Source of the DNA: Planctomycetota bacterium
Lineage (GTDB): Bacteria > Planctomycetota > J058 > JAJDCP01
Direction of reading: 5' to 3'
Length of the DNA: 64,000 nt
Assembly (NCBI GenBank): GCA_029260765.1
Contig: JAJDCP010000092.1
Location: 24,958-88,957, forward strand
Part shown: positions 1 through 7,877 of the stretch, one piece after another
Layout: every line of letters begins with the position of its first letter
Position numbering within the stretch: the first letter of the stretch is position 1
Made by a program: the position numbers and the translations under genes
The notes under the pieces: model-generated
What the model was told of the DNA's origin: nothing
What the model saw: only the letters and a program-made list of their open reading frames with translations
The model's database searches: none

Positions 1-1044
1 ATCACAGCCTGATGCTCGCAGCCCTGAGTCTGGCGCAGCTTCGGAGCAGCCGGCCGGAGCTGGCCGTCGCCGCCATTCTCGAGCAGCTTCCCAAAACCGC
101 TGGCGAGAGCCGGCGCAATCTGCTGCAAGGGCTCGCGCATTGTGGGCCGCTGCGCCGCGCCTTTCGTCGCCGCCTTCTTCGACCTCGACGTGGGGCAGCG
201 CGCAGAGCTCGCGACGTTGCGCCCCGACCTGCCGGGCGCACGCGGCGAAGAGCTGATGCGCACCCTGCGGTCGCCCAAGCACTTTCGGGAGATGCACGGC
301 ATCCAGCGCGCGCGTCAGCTCGCCGCGGTTGTGCTCGAGCGGATCGGCACGCCCGCGGGACGCGCTCTGGTGACGAAGTCCGGGGCGGGCGTGCAGCCGA
401 AGTCCTACGCGTCGGACGTCCGAAGTTACCCATCGACGGGCCTGCGTTCGAAGTGTTGCGCGACTCCGTGGTCAGCGCGCAGAGGGTATGCGCGGCCGCT
501 CGGCTGGGCGACGATCCGGGAGGGCCCGCGCTGGCCGCTCTGATGGCTGCCGCGACCTGTGCGGTTGCCGAGGTGCGGGCGGAGGCCAACCGGGCACTGA
601 CCGGCCGGCCTGCGGAGGCGACCGAGGAGCTGCTGCTCGCGCGCCTCGCCGACGACCAGGACGCGACCGTACGCGCCGCCTGCGCCGAGGTCCTCGGCGG
701 GTTCACCAGCGATGCCAGCCTGCAAGCCCTCGAGCAAACGCTGCGCGAGGACCCTGCCGGGGAGGTGGTCGGTGCAGCGCTGCGGGCGCTGCTTGAACGC
801 GGTCGGGTCGATCTGGCCCTGGAGGCCGCCGCCCGGCCGATGCATCTGTATGTGCCGCGCACCGCCGACGAGTGGTTGCTCCTCGACACTACCGAGGGCT
901 GGAGCGTGCGCGCAGAGTCCTGGATGCCCTACTACGTCCGCCGGCTCGTCCACGGCCAAGGCGTCGCCGCCGCTCTGCTCCGACCGTCGGCTGGCAGTGC
1001 GCCAGGCAGCCCGTCGGGCGCTGCGTTGGGTCGCAGACGCCTAG
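1..1044 (+). pseudogene. HEAT-repeat-like protein, broken by frameshifts and cut by window edge
   Basis: No single frame carries the protein. Good helical-repeat protein is read in one frame at about 12-140, in the next frame at about 142-400 (including VLERIGTPAGRAL, which resembles a motif common in planctomycete HEAT/WD40 proteins), then again in the first frame from about 440 to 970 (HEAT-like helices with ATVRAACAEVLGG). It shifts once more to finish with RRLAVRQAARRALRWVADA and a stop at 1042-1044. In the segments between, the first frame gives only arginine-rich nonsense. Three frame changes in 1 kb suggest decay, though sequencing errors near a contig edge could also cause them. The true start lies outside the window or is lost. 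The family is alpha-helical scaffold proteins with no enzymatic role that I can name. Confidence 0.5.
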
Positions 1045-1637
1045 TGGGTTTTCTCAGTCGCTTTCAACAGTCTTGATCTTGTAGTTGTAGTAGAGGCGTT
1101 GTGAGACTGTCTCACGGAACGCGAATTCGCCGACGGGTGCCGTGAACGTCTGAGAGAACCCATAGTACCTTCGCTCAGATTCCGGGCCAGTTCTTGCGGC
1201 GGCACGGCATGGACTCCGTCCTCCTCCTCCCCGCCACGCGTAGGGGCTCGTCGTCGATCCAACGGGCGGCCTTAGGCCTGATCGACACCGGGATCGCAGG
1301 CGCATTCGCGATCGGCCCTCCGCCTCGGCCTCGGTCCAGGAGACGAGGCCAGACAATTTTACGGCTGCCTTGGCCATCCGCGCCCCAGTCGCCCTGCCGT
1401 CGGCCGAAGGACCAGTGGCATGGGCAATGCATGACAAGACCAGAGACGAGCGCGATCCCTACAACCCCGTCCTGCCGCTCCGGCCTCCGCCCTAACCGGC
1501 CTCCGCCCGACATCGAGGCCCACGTCGAGGGGGAGCCTGCAGGAGGCACGTCCGTTGTGTACCATGAGAGAATGACGGGGTGCCATCATGTGTCCCGGAG
1601 CGGTCCATTTCCTTTCTGTAGCCGTGCCGGAGGTCCC
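1045..1637. other. Intergenic stretch without a convincing gene
   Basis: No frame looks coding over its whole length. A minus-strand segment ending at 1054 reads plausibly for about 40 residues (RRYYGFSQTFTAPVGEF onward), and a plus-strand segment at 1427-1495 would encode a 22-residue peptide ending NPVLPLRPPP. Both may be remnants of decayed genes. I see no RNA gene. Confidence 0.4.
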
Positions 1638-2153
1638 ATGAAAGCCGTTTCGTTGAAGGTGATGGTCGCACTCCTCGCGGGGCTTCTCGCCGGGTGCGGC
1701 GACGCGGACGAGGACGGTCGTCCAGCCGAGCAGCATACTCCCGCCTCAACCTCAGAGACCGATCCGGGGGGCAACGTCCAGCCCGCGTGGGGGCTTCCCG
1801 AGCCGCTGCCGCACCACGACCCGATGGCGGCCATCGTCCTGGCCTGGCTCAAGGCGATCCGAGAGGATGACTTCGAAGCCTTCAAGAAGGTCTCCCTCGT
1901 CGGCACCGTGGAGAGTTGGCCCGAATCCAAACGCGAGCAGACCTTCAGCGAGCAGAAGGAGTGGGTCTTCGAGGTTCTCGGGAAGGACTTCGATTTCGCG
2001 CGCATCGGGGTCGCTTTCGAGCCGAACCTTGTCGGCAAAGACCTCTCCGACGTGAGGAATGTCCTCCTCTACGTCCTCGTGGACGGCGTGCCGACGCTGC
2101 AGAGTGTCAACCTCGTCAAGGACAAGAACGGAGCCCGCAAGGTCAATCATTAA
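1638..2153 (+). CDS. Small predicted lipoprotein, unknown function
   Basis: This encodes 171 residues. The start is fixed by GGAGG at 1629-1633 just upstream of the ATG, and by the lipoprotein signal that follows: a basic N-terminus, a hydrophobic stretch and the lipobox LLAGC with the acylated cysteine at position 20. The mature protein has an acidic, low-complexity linker to about residue 55, then a compact domain (VLAWLKAIREDDFEAFKKV and a later VLLYVLVDGVPTLQSV strand). That layout resembles small alpha+beta cone folds (DUF4878/SnoaL type), but I cannot assign a family. It is probably anchored in a membrane facing the periplasm. The next small frame starts within its stop codon (TAATG), so the two may be co-translated. 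Confidence 0.75.
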   Translation: MKAVSLKVMVALLAGLLAGCGDADEDGRPAEQHTPASTSETDPGGNVQPAWGLPEPLPHHDPMAAIVLAWLKAIREDDFEAFKKVSLVGTVESWPESKREQTFSEQKEWVFEVLGKDFDFARIGVAFEPNLVGKDLSDVRNVLLYVLVDGVPTLQSVNLVKDKNGARKVNH

Positions 2154-2437
2154 TGCGCCGCCGTGGCCTCGAGTACTGTACCGCGGAGAGCTTCCTAACC
2201 GTCCTACCCCTCGGCGACACCGTCTCGATCGAGTGCGAGGTCGAGACTCTGCTCGCGGTCGCCGCGAGCGATGGCGCACCGCCCCCGAGCTCGTCGCGGC
2301 GCTACGTGCTCGACGTTCCATGGCCGCTGACCGGCGTTCCGATGTTCGTCTATCACCGCCGAGCCTACGACGACGAGCCGGGCCGCACGCAGGTCGTGTT
2401 CGTGCGGGCTTGGGGAGGGTCGTCGCGGGGGCGCTGA
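2153..2437 (+). CDS. Hypothetical small protein, possibly coupled to the upstream lipoprotein
   Basis: A 94-residue frame begins at an ATG overlapping the upstream TAA (TAATG). The sequence has alternating hydrophobic and charged residues and a reasonable C-terminal half (VPMFVYHRRAYDDEPGRTQV). It has no signal peptide, membrane segment or motif that I recognise. The tail SSRGR may be read-through into non-coding sequence. It could equally be a fragment, because the surrounding 4 kb contains other broken genes. Confidence 0.35.
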   Translation: MRRRGLEYCTAESFLTVLPLGDTVSIECEVETLLAVAASDGAPPPSSSRRYVLDVPWPLTGVPMFVYHRRAYDDEPGRTQVVFVRAWGGSSRGR

Positions 2438-2881
2438 CTACCCGGCGCAAACTCGTGCGAGGCTCACTCGTCGGCGACCGGCAGCCCGCGACCCTGCCAC
2501 GTGCCTGTCGATGTCGGGATCGGGGTCGCCGATCGCTCCTCGGTCATCGCGATCGCGATCGGAGTCGAGGACGGCCCCACCAAGGCCGCGCGACCTGAAC
2601 CAGCACCCAACCCCAAGCTCCTCTTCAAGCCGACAACCTCAAGACCCTCAAGTCTTGCCACAGACGTCCACAATCAACTCAAGAACTCAGCAAATGTCTC
2701 TGTCTGGCCGTCGCCGCAGGCGACCTGGAGCCTTGGCCCGGCGGTTGCCACGCGAGCCGGATGGGGGCGCGTACCACAAGCTGAACGCTTGCATGGAGAA
2801 GAAGCAGGCGCCGGGCCAAGGCGGAAGGCTCTGCGGCCAGACGGTATTGTTGGCTGAGATGGAGGCGATGCGAATCCTGGA
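2438..2881. other. Intergenic stretch without a convincing gene
   Basis: There are only short, compositionally odd frames. Around 2545-2562 there is a run of GCGATC repeats, similar in kind to the GGATCC/GGACCG repeats beyond the four-helix-bundle gene. No promoter, RNA or coding signal is convincing. Confidence 0.4.
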
Positions 2882-2911
2882 GGCCGGCTGAGAGCCGGCC
2901 GAAGGCCGGCC
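2882..2911 (-). terminator. Three-armed GC hairpin just past the four-helix-bundle gene
   Basis: Three GGCCGGC-type arms lie in a row. GGCCGGCT (2882-2889) pairs perfectly with AGCCGGCC (2893-2900) over a GAG loop. The same middle arm can instead pair with GGCCGGC (2904-2910) over a GAA loop, so the two hairpins exclude each other. The element starts 3 bases after the minus-strand gene's stop. It could act as a terminator or be a REP-like palindrome. There is no T-run. Confidence 0.4.
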
Positions 2912-2913
2912 CG

Positions 2914-3270
2914 TCAGGGCTTGCCGGCACGGCCATGGATCAGGCGATAGATCATTGCCTGTTCTCTGTCGAGCAGCTCGAGAGCAGACGCAGTCTCTGC
3001 GGTGTTGAGGTACTGCCATGCGATGGCAACCTTGATCACGGCCAGGACTTCCTCGGCGCTGCCAGCTGCTCAGCGAAGCGGCCGATCGGCAGCTTCCGAG
3101 GAACGAGGGAGCTGGCGGAGGTGGAAGCTGTGAAGACGGTCGCCGCCGGTTCGACGGCTGCCTTCGGAGAGGTTGAGCGGAATGGACGAGGCGGCTCGGC
3201 GGAGTTGCCGAGCCAGGTCCTTGTCCAGGCGGGCGAGCTTGACGATCAGCGGTCGCAAGGCTGCGATCAA
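2914..3270 (-). pseudogene. Four-helix-bundle protein (23S rRNA intervening-sequence/Avd-like family) with in-frame stop
   Basis: From a TTG at 3270 the frame reads the family hallmark ALRPLI..LDKDLARQLRRAA and LNLSEGSRRTGGDRLHSF, then meets TGA at 3070-3072. In the same frame directly after the stop the family sequence resumes (AAGSAEEVLAVIKVAIAWQY and on) to a second TGA at 2914-2916, 119 codons in all. Compared with the usual GDRLHxFRxAAGSAEEV, about 16 extra codons including the stop sit between HSFHL and AAGSAEEV, so a short insertion is the likely lesion. Family-like residues (YYALQL) also continue upstream of 3270 in the same frame with no ATG, so the true start seems lost. Family members are small helical bundles, some linked to 23S intervening sequences or, as Avd, to diversity-generating retroelements. 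No reverse transcriptase is present here. Confidence 0.75.
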
Positions 3271-3340
3271 CTGGAGCGCGTAGTAGGTCGGGGGGTTGAC
3301 GGGGCAGAGTCGCTGAGGCTGGAGGGCATCGGCTTGGTCC

Positions 3341-3376
3341 GGATCCGGTTGCGGATCCGGTTGCGGATCCGGTTGC
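3341..3376. repeat. Tandem 12-bp repeat, three exact copies
   Basis: GGATCCGGTTGC occurs three times without gaps. GGATCC is itself palindromic, so each unit can pair with its neighbours. Confidence 0.95.
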
Positions 3377-3410
3377 GACCCCGACTGCGGTGGGCCGAGC
3401 GGCGATGGCC

Positions 3411-3510
3411 GAGGACCGAGGTCCGGTTGCCGACTTCGAGGACCGAGCGGACCGAGCGGACCGTGGACGGAAAGGACCGTGGACCGAGAGGACCGTGGAC
3501 CGAGTCGGTC
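3411..3510. repeat. Degenerate GGACCGAG/GGACCGTG repeats
   Basis: GGACCGAG, GGACCGTG and close variants recur about nine times at 8-18 bp spacing. They are related in sequence to the neighbouring GGATCCGG units. Confidence 0.85.
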
Positions 3511-3780
3511 AGCGCTTTCCCAGGCAAGGCGACAGGCTCAGCCTCGATGCCGACAGAAGAGGGAAGCGAACATAACCCCCAAGTAGCATTCGCTGAGAGA
3601 CCCAACTCAGACCCAACCCGGCCTGCTCCGCCCGGGACAGCGCCAGACAAGCCCAACCCGGCAGTGACCCTGAAGCAACCACCGAAGTGCACCGCGCACC
3701 GCGATCGTCAGCCAACCTCGGGCTCGGTCTTCACGGTCTTCGGTCCCCACGGATCTCTGCTCTCGGAAATCGGAGATCCG

Positions 3781-3832
3781 GTGATCGGGACCGGAACCGG
3801 AACCGGATCCGGCCACGGATCCGGATCCGGGC
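3781..3832. repeat. GGAACC/GGATCC repeat cluster
   Basis: ACCGGAACCGGAACCGGATC is followed by two more GGATCC units. It is the same repeat class as at 3341-3376, about 400 bp away. Confidence 0.85.
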
Positions 3833-4124
3833 TCGACTCCGTCTTCGCTGCCGCGTTCAACCACGACGACTTACCAACCCGGCGCCCGCACACACCGTCG
3901 GGGCGCCCGGCAACCCACGACTTTCTTCAGCCTCCGACTCAAGCCGCCAACGACCGAATGCCCATCAAGACGTCGCCAAGTAACCCCCAGCCTTCCGAAA
4001 GCCCGACACCCAGGCGAAAACACCAGAGGCCGCAACCCATGCAGCGCTATCCTACTTCGAACACCGCAGAGAAATCGAACGAGACCGCGACTAAGGTCGA
4101 CGGATGGAGGAGCCGGGCAAGTAC

Positions 4125-4148
4125 AAGGGCAAGGGCAAGGGCAAGGGG
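4125..4148. repeat. AAGGGC hexamer tandem repeat
   Basis: Three exact AAGGGC units are followed by one AAGGGG. The array lies just downstream of the stop of the minus-strand CNNM gene. Confidence 0.9.
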
Positions 4149-4169
4149 TCTTGAGAGTGTCGCATCCCG

Positions 4170-5147
4170 CTAGAACCGCGCCAACTCCCCGGTGATCTCT
4201 TCGAGCAGGTCCTTGGCCGTCACGATCCCGAGCGCCCGGTCGTGGCTGTCGACGACTGCGGCCAGGGGTTGCCGTTGGGCGCGGATCAGCGTCAGCGCCT
4301 GGTCGAGTCCCGCGTTCACAGGCACCTTCGGCACCTCGCGTACATAGTTGCGGATGGTCAGGCCCGGCTTGTCATCGAGGAACAGGTCGAGGATGTTGAC
4401 CACGCCGACGATGTTGTGTTGCTCGCCGCGGTAGACCGGGTAGCGGAAGAAACCCCGCTGCTTGGCCAGCTCTTGTGCTTCGGCCCGCGTGCGTGTGTTC
4501 GAGAGCATGGCCACGTCTTCGAGCGGCACCATCACCTCGCGCAGCTCTTGCTGGTGCAGGTTGACGATATTGTGTGCCATCTCGCTCTGGAAGGCTGTCA
4601 AGACCCCGACCGCGCGCCCCTCGCCAAGCGAGGAGACCAGCCGCACGCGTGAGAACACCTGCTCGGTCTCACGGGTCTTGCTGCCGAAGAGCCTGCCGAG
4701 TGCCAGTGCCAGCTGCCGCAGAACGAATACGGGCAGCGCGAAGGCCCGCTGCGACCATCGCAGCGTGCGCGCCGATTCGTAGGCGAGCACGTCGGCCTGG
4801 CGTCTGAAGAGCTCTTTCGGCACCACCTCGGCCAGCACGAACAGCACGGGGCTCAGGGTCAAGCTGGTTAACGCTTCTGCTTGTCCGGGCCACCAACGGC
4901 TGAAGCCCATGGTGGTGAAGCTGGTGGCGAACCAGACGGCCAGGTTGTGGCCGACCAGGGTGGTCGCGATCACGGTCTCAGGCCGCAGCAGCAAGTTGCG
5001 CAGGGTCACCGCCGAGGCCTGCCCCTGCTCGGCGCGCAGGCGCAGGCGCATGCGGTTGAGCGAATAGGTACCGGTCTCAGCACCCGCATAGAACGCCGCC
5101 AGGAAAACCCCGCCGGTCAGAGCCAGAAGGCTGATCAGGGCTTCCAC
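4170..5147 (-). CDS. CNNM/CBS-domain membrane protein (CorC/HlyC-like), second of a pair
   Basis: This encodes 325 residues. I chose the GTG at 5147 because AAGGAGG lies 6 bases upstream and the protein then begins directly in a membrane helix; a longer open frame upstream overlaps the preceding gene. The N-terminal half is a CNNM (DUF21) membrane domain with the conserved patch FVLAEVVPKELF. The C-terminal half is a CBS pair (MVPLEDVAML, YRGEQHNIVGVVN, DRALGIVTAKDLLEEI). The usual C-terminal CorC_HlyC domain is missing, unlike in its neighbour. Family members are linked to Mg2+/Co2+ export or homeostasis, with the CBS pair sensing nucleotides. The gene starts one base after the upstream gene's stop, so co-translation and a heteromeric complex are likely. 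The substrate is inferred only. Confidence 0.85.
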   Translation of the reverse strand: MEALISLLALTGGVFLAAFYAGAETGTYSLNRMRLRLRAEQGQASAVTLRNLLLRPETVIATTLVGHNLAVWFATSFTTMGFSRWWPGQAEALTSLTLSPVLFVLAEVVPKELFRRQADVLAYESARTLRWSQRAFALPVFVLRQLALALGRLFGSKTRETEQVFSRVRLVSSLGEGRAVGVLTAFQSEMAHNIVNLHQQELREVMVPLEDVAMLSNTRTRAEAQELAKQRGFFRYPVYRGEQHNIVGVVNILDLFLDDKPGLTIRNYVREVPKVPVNAGLDQALTLIRAQRQPLAAVVDSHDRALGIVTAKDLLEEITGELARF

Positions 5148-5148
5148 T

Positions 5149-6384
5149 TCAGGCCTCCTTTTCCAGGGGCTCGAGGCTGACTTCCAGGATCCGGCCTTTG
5201 CGCACCGAACGGACGGTAAAGTGCAGGTCTCCGTGGCGAACTTTGTCGCCTGTCTCCGGGATCTTGCCTGCCAGGTGGGCCACAAGCCCTCCGAGCGTAT
5301 CGATCTCAGGGGCCTCGTCGAAGTCGATGCCGATCAGCTCACGCCACGAGCGCACCGGCAGATCGCCGCGCAAGACCCAGCGGCCATCGGCTTCGGTGCG
5401 CACCTTGGGGAGCTCTTCTTCGAACTCATCGGCGATGTCCCCGACAATCCACTCGAGGATGATCTCGAGCGAAATCAGCCCGGCGAGAGTGCCGTATTCA
5501 TCGACCACCAGGGCGAGGCTCAGCTTTTCGTCGCGGAACTGGCGCAGCAGGCTGTCGACCTTCTTCAGCTCAGGGACGAACAGCACCTTGCGTACAGCCT
5601 GGCTGGGATTGAGCCCTTGGAGCAGCACGGCCTTGGCTCGAATGATCCCGACGACGTCCTCTGGGTCGCGGCGGTACGCGATCACAGACCGCTCCCGCGC
5701 TTCGGACAACAGCTCGAGGAAACCGTCCCGGTCCGCTTCGATGTCGAAGTGCGGCAGGTCGACCCTCGGGACCATCACCTCGCGTACCTTGAGCGCCTTC
5801 AGCTCGAACACGCGGCGCATGAAGGTGTTTTCTGAGACGCTCAGCTCACCGTGGTGGGCGATCATCTCGATCAACAGCTTGAGATCTTCCTGTGTGATGT
5901 GGGGAGCGGTAAGGCGGCGAAACATCGGACGAGTCAGACTCTCTGTCAGGGTCTCGAGCACGATGCGCACGGGCTTCAGCACGACAACCAGCAGGCTGAG
6001 TGGGAAGACTGCCAGTTTTGCGATCGGGCGTGGGGAGTTGATCGCGATCGACTTGGGCACGACCTCCCCAAAGACCAGCAGCGTAAGGAAACAGCCCACG
6101 TTGACTGCGCCTGCGACCGCCGGGCTCTGATGGATGCTGCCTGCCAGGGTCGCGGCCACACTGAAAAACAACACGTTGACGAGCAGATTGCCAAACAGGA
6201 TCGAGACCAGCAGTGCCTGGGGATTCTGTAGCAACCGCCAGATGTTTCGCTCTGTCGTGCTCCCCTGGCTCATTTGCTCCAGCTCGTCTGCCGTAAGCGA
6301 GAACAGGGCCGTCTCGGACCCCGAGAAGCTGCCACTGAGTAGCATGCATGCCAACAGCAACAGAATAGTGGGCAGCCAGATCAA
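5149..6384 (-). CDS. CNNM/CBS/CorC_HlyC membrane protein
   Basis: This encodes 411 residues in the classic order: CNNM membrane domain with about four helices (from residue 3, LPTILLLLACMLLSG) and the signature LLVFGEVVPKSIAI, then a CBS pair (VREVMVPRVDLPHF, DEYGTLAGLISLEIILEWIV), and a C-terminal CorC_HlyC domain (RGDLPVRSWRELIGI, EIDTLGGLVAHLAG). The start is a TTG; AAAAGG upstream is at a loose distance, so the start is moderately certain. Homologues (YfjD, CorC, haemolysin-C-like proteins) act in divalent cation efflux or membrane integrity. It is followed immediately by the shorter paralogue lacking the last domain. Confidence 0.88.
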   Translation of the reverse strand: MIWLPTILLLLACMLLSGSFSGSETALFSLTADELEQMSQGSTTERNIWRLLQNPQALLVSILFGNLLVNVLFFSVAATLAGSIHQSPAVAGAVNVGCFLTLLVFGEVVPKSIAINSPRPIAKLAVFPLSLLVVVLKPVRIVLETLTESLTRPMFRRLTAPHITQEDLKLLIEMIAHHGELSVSENTFMRRVFELKALKVREVMVPRVDLPHFDIEADRDGFLELLSEARERSVIAYRRDPEDVVGIIRAKAVLLQGLNPSQAVRKVLFVPELKKVDSLLRQFRDEKLSLALVVDEYGTLAGLISLEIILEWIVGDIADEFEEELPKVRTEADGRWVLRGDLPVRSWRELIGIDFDEAPEIDTLGGLVAHLAGKIPETGDKVRHGDLHFTVRSVRKGRILEVSLEPLEKEA

Positions 6385-6602
6385 GGGAGAATTGTGTCCT
6401 TTTGGGCGGGGCAGGTCAGGCGCGGATTCTCGACGATGCGAGCGCGGGAATCAACTGCCAACCCGGGGGCCCGGAGCAGATTGAGGCGCAGGGCTCGGTC
6501 GTGCGCCTGAGCTTCTGCAAGCTCTGGACCCGCCCGCAGTGACACGCTACACTGCAGATTGGGTTCCTACTCCATCTACAGCTCGGAAGACCTTGTCAGC
6601 TC

Positions 6603-7877
6603 ATGGCTAGCATCCAGATCCTGAGTGGTTGTCGGGAGGGTCAGGTCCTCGAGTTGTTGCCGAAGCGTCAAATCCTCGGCAACAGCGAGAAGGCTGACGT
6701 TCCGGTCGGAGATCCGTGGATTTCGCGGCAACACGCCTCGATCTACGAGAAGGATGACCGTTTCTGGATCGAAGACCTCAACAGCCGCAACGGCACCTAC
6801 GTCAACTGCATCCGCATCTCCAAGCAGGTGCTGTCGGACGAGGATTTGATTTTTCTGGGCAAGACGAACCTGGTGTTTCGGGTCAAGAACGATGCGGGCG
6901 TCAAATTCCAGAGTCATTCTGCCACACGCCGTTCGATTCCCAAGTTTGCCACCGACACCTCGCCGCTGAAATCGGTGCAGATTCCGAGCATCGGGGACTC
7001 GCGCAACGACAAGCCGCAGCCTTCACGCAGGCGGCGAAAGACGACCCGCACCTTCAAGATCGAGTTTCCGGCTGAGAGTCTGCGTTGGAAGCAGCAGCAA
7101 GCTGACGCAGACGACGTGCAGACGGAGCTCAATGCCCCCCAGCTCACGCCCAGGCGCACGCCACAGCCACGGGAACAGACCGAGGCGTTGCCGGCCGTGC
7201 AAGACTCGAGCAAGCGAGCCGCGACCGGCCGCATGCGTCCGGTCACAGACGAAGATCTCGGCTTCTCGCCTTGTGCGGAGAGCAAGGGCACTGGGCTGTT
7301 CCAGGCCCTGACCTCGCGCACACGGGCGATCGCTCGCGATGCGGGGGCCGTCGATGACTCCCTGGACGGCATCTTCGAGTCGTCGGACGAGATCGATCTG
7401 GAGATGTCCCATGACGAGGACATCATCGATGACAGCCAGGAGGTCGATTCCTGGGAGAGCCCGACACTCGAGCTCGATGTTGTGGCGCTCAGTCAAGCCG
7501 AGGCTGCCGAGGTGCTGGACAACCTCGAGATCGAGGTCCCGGGCCGGCCTGAAGAGCGCGGTCAGCCGGTGTTGGATGTCAACCAGCGGCTCGCTCAGCT
7601 CGAAGCCCGGCTGCGCGATTCCCGCGAAGAGAACCAGCGCTTACGCCGTGTTCTCGAAGAAGCACGCAAGACCGATCGGGCCGTGCCGCGTGACGCGGCG
7701 ACCGTGCTTGAGCGCCTGGCTTCCCTCGAGGCGCTGATGGCGAGCCGGGAGCGGGACCTTGATGTCTTGACGGAGAAGTTCATCGAGAAGGAGGACGAGG
7801 TCGACCGGCTCAATACCGCGCTCGAGGAGGCGGAAGCCCAGATCTCTGCGCTGACCGCGCAGCGCGGCATGCCATGA
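6603..7877 (+). CDS. FHA-domain protein with C-terminal coiled coil
   Basis: This encodes 424 residues. Residues 1-93 form a forkhead-associated domain with the phosphothreonine-binding pattern (GNSEKADVPV, WISRQHASI, DLNSRNGTYVN). A long acidic, low-complexity linker follows, with blocks of basic residues around 130-200, and then a coiled coil from about 330 to the end (VNQRLAQLEARLRDSREEN, REEDEVDRLNTALEEAEAQI-like heptads). There is no membrane segment. FHA proteins bind phosphothreonine partners of Ser/Thr kinases; no kinase gene is in the window. Its stop overlaps the start of the next gene (ATGA), making it the first gene of a coupled chain that includes the primary sigma factor. Confidence 0.85.
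   Translation: MASIQILSGCREGQVLELLPKRQILGNSEKADVPVGDPWISRQHASIYEKDDRFWIEDLNSRNGTYVNCIRISKQVLSDEDLIFLGKTNLVFRVKNDAGVKFQSHSATRRSIPKFATDTSPLKSVQIPSIGDSRNDKPQPSRRRRKTTRTFKIEFPAESLRWKQQQADADDVQTELNAPQLTPRRTPQPREQTEALPAVQDSSKRAATGRMRPVTDEDLGFSPCAESKGTGLFQALTSRTRAIARDAGAVDDSLDGIFESSDEIDLEMSHDEDIIDDSQEVDSWESPTLELDVVALSQAEAAEVLDNLEIEVPGRPEERGQPVLDVNQRLAQLEARLRDSREENQRLRRVLEEARKTDRAVPRDAATVLERLASLEALMASRERDLDVLTEKFIEKEDEVDRLNTALEEAEAQISALTAQRGMP

Larger units (their letters stand above)
3271..4169. other. Repeat-rich non-coding region
   Basis: This 0.9-kb stretch lies between the four-helix-bundle pseudogene and the CNNM genes. It contains several families of short degenerate tandem repeats (listed separately). 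Frames that stay open here are arginine/proline/serine-rich and follow the repeats, so I do not call a gene. Confidence 0.6.

Noticed and set aside
3070..3072. The TGA in the four-helix-bundle gene as a second selenocysteine codon
   Set aside because: The family has no cysteine there, extra codons surround the stop, and the start also seems lost, so decay is the better explanation.
3341..3832. Repeats as a CRISPR array
   Set aside because: The units are short, palindromic and directly abutting, without unique spacers or cas genes.
2935..4173. A 412-residue plus-strand open frame through the repeat region
   Set aside because: It is antisense to the four-helix-bundle gene, and the remainder is repeat-derived Arg/Pro/Ser sequence.
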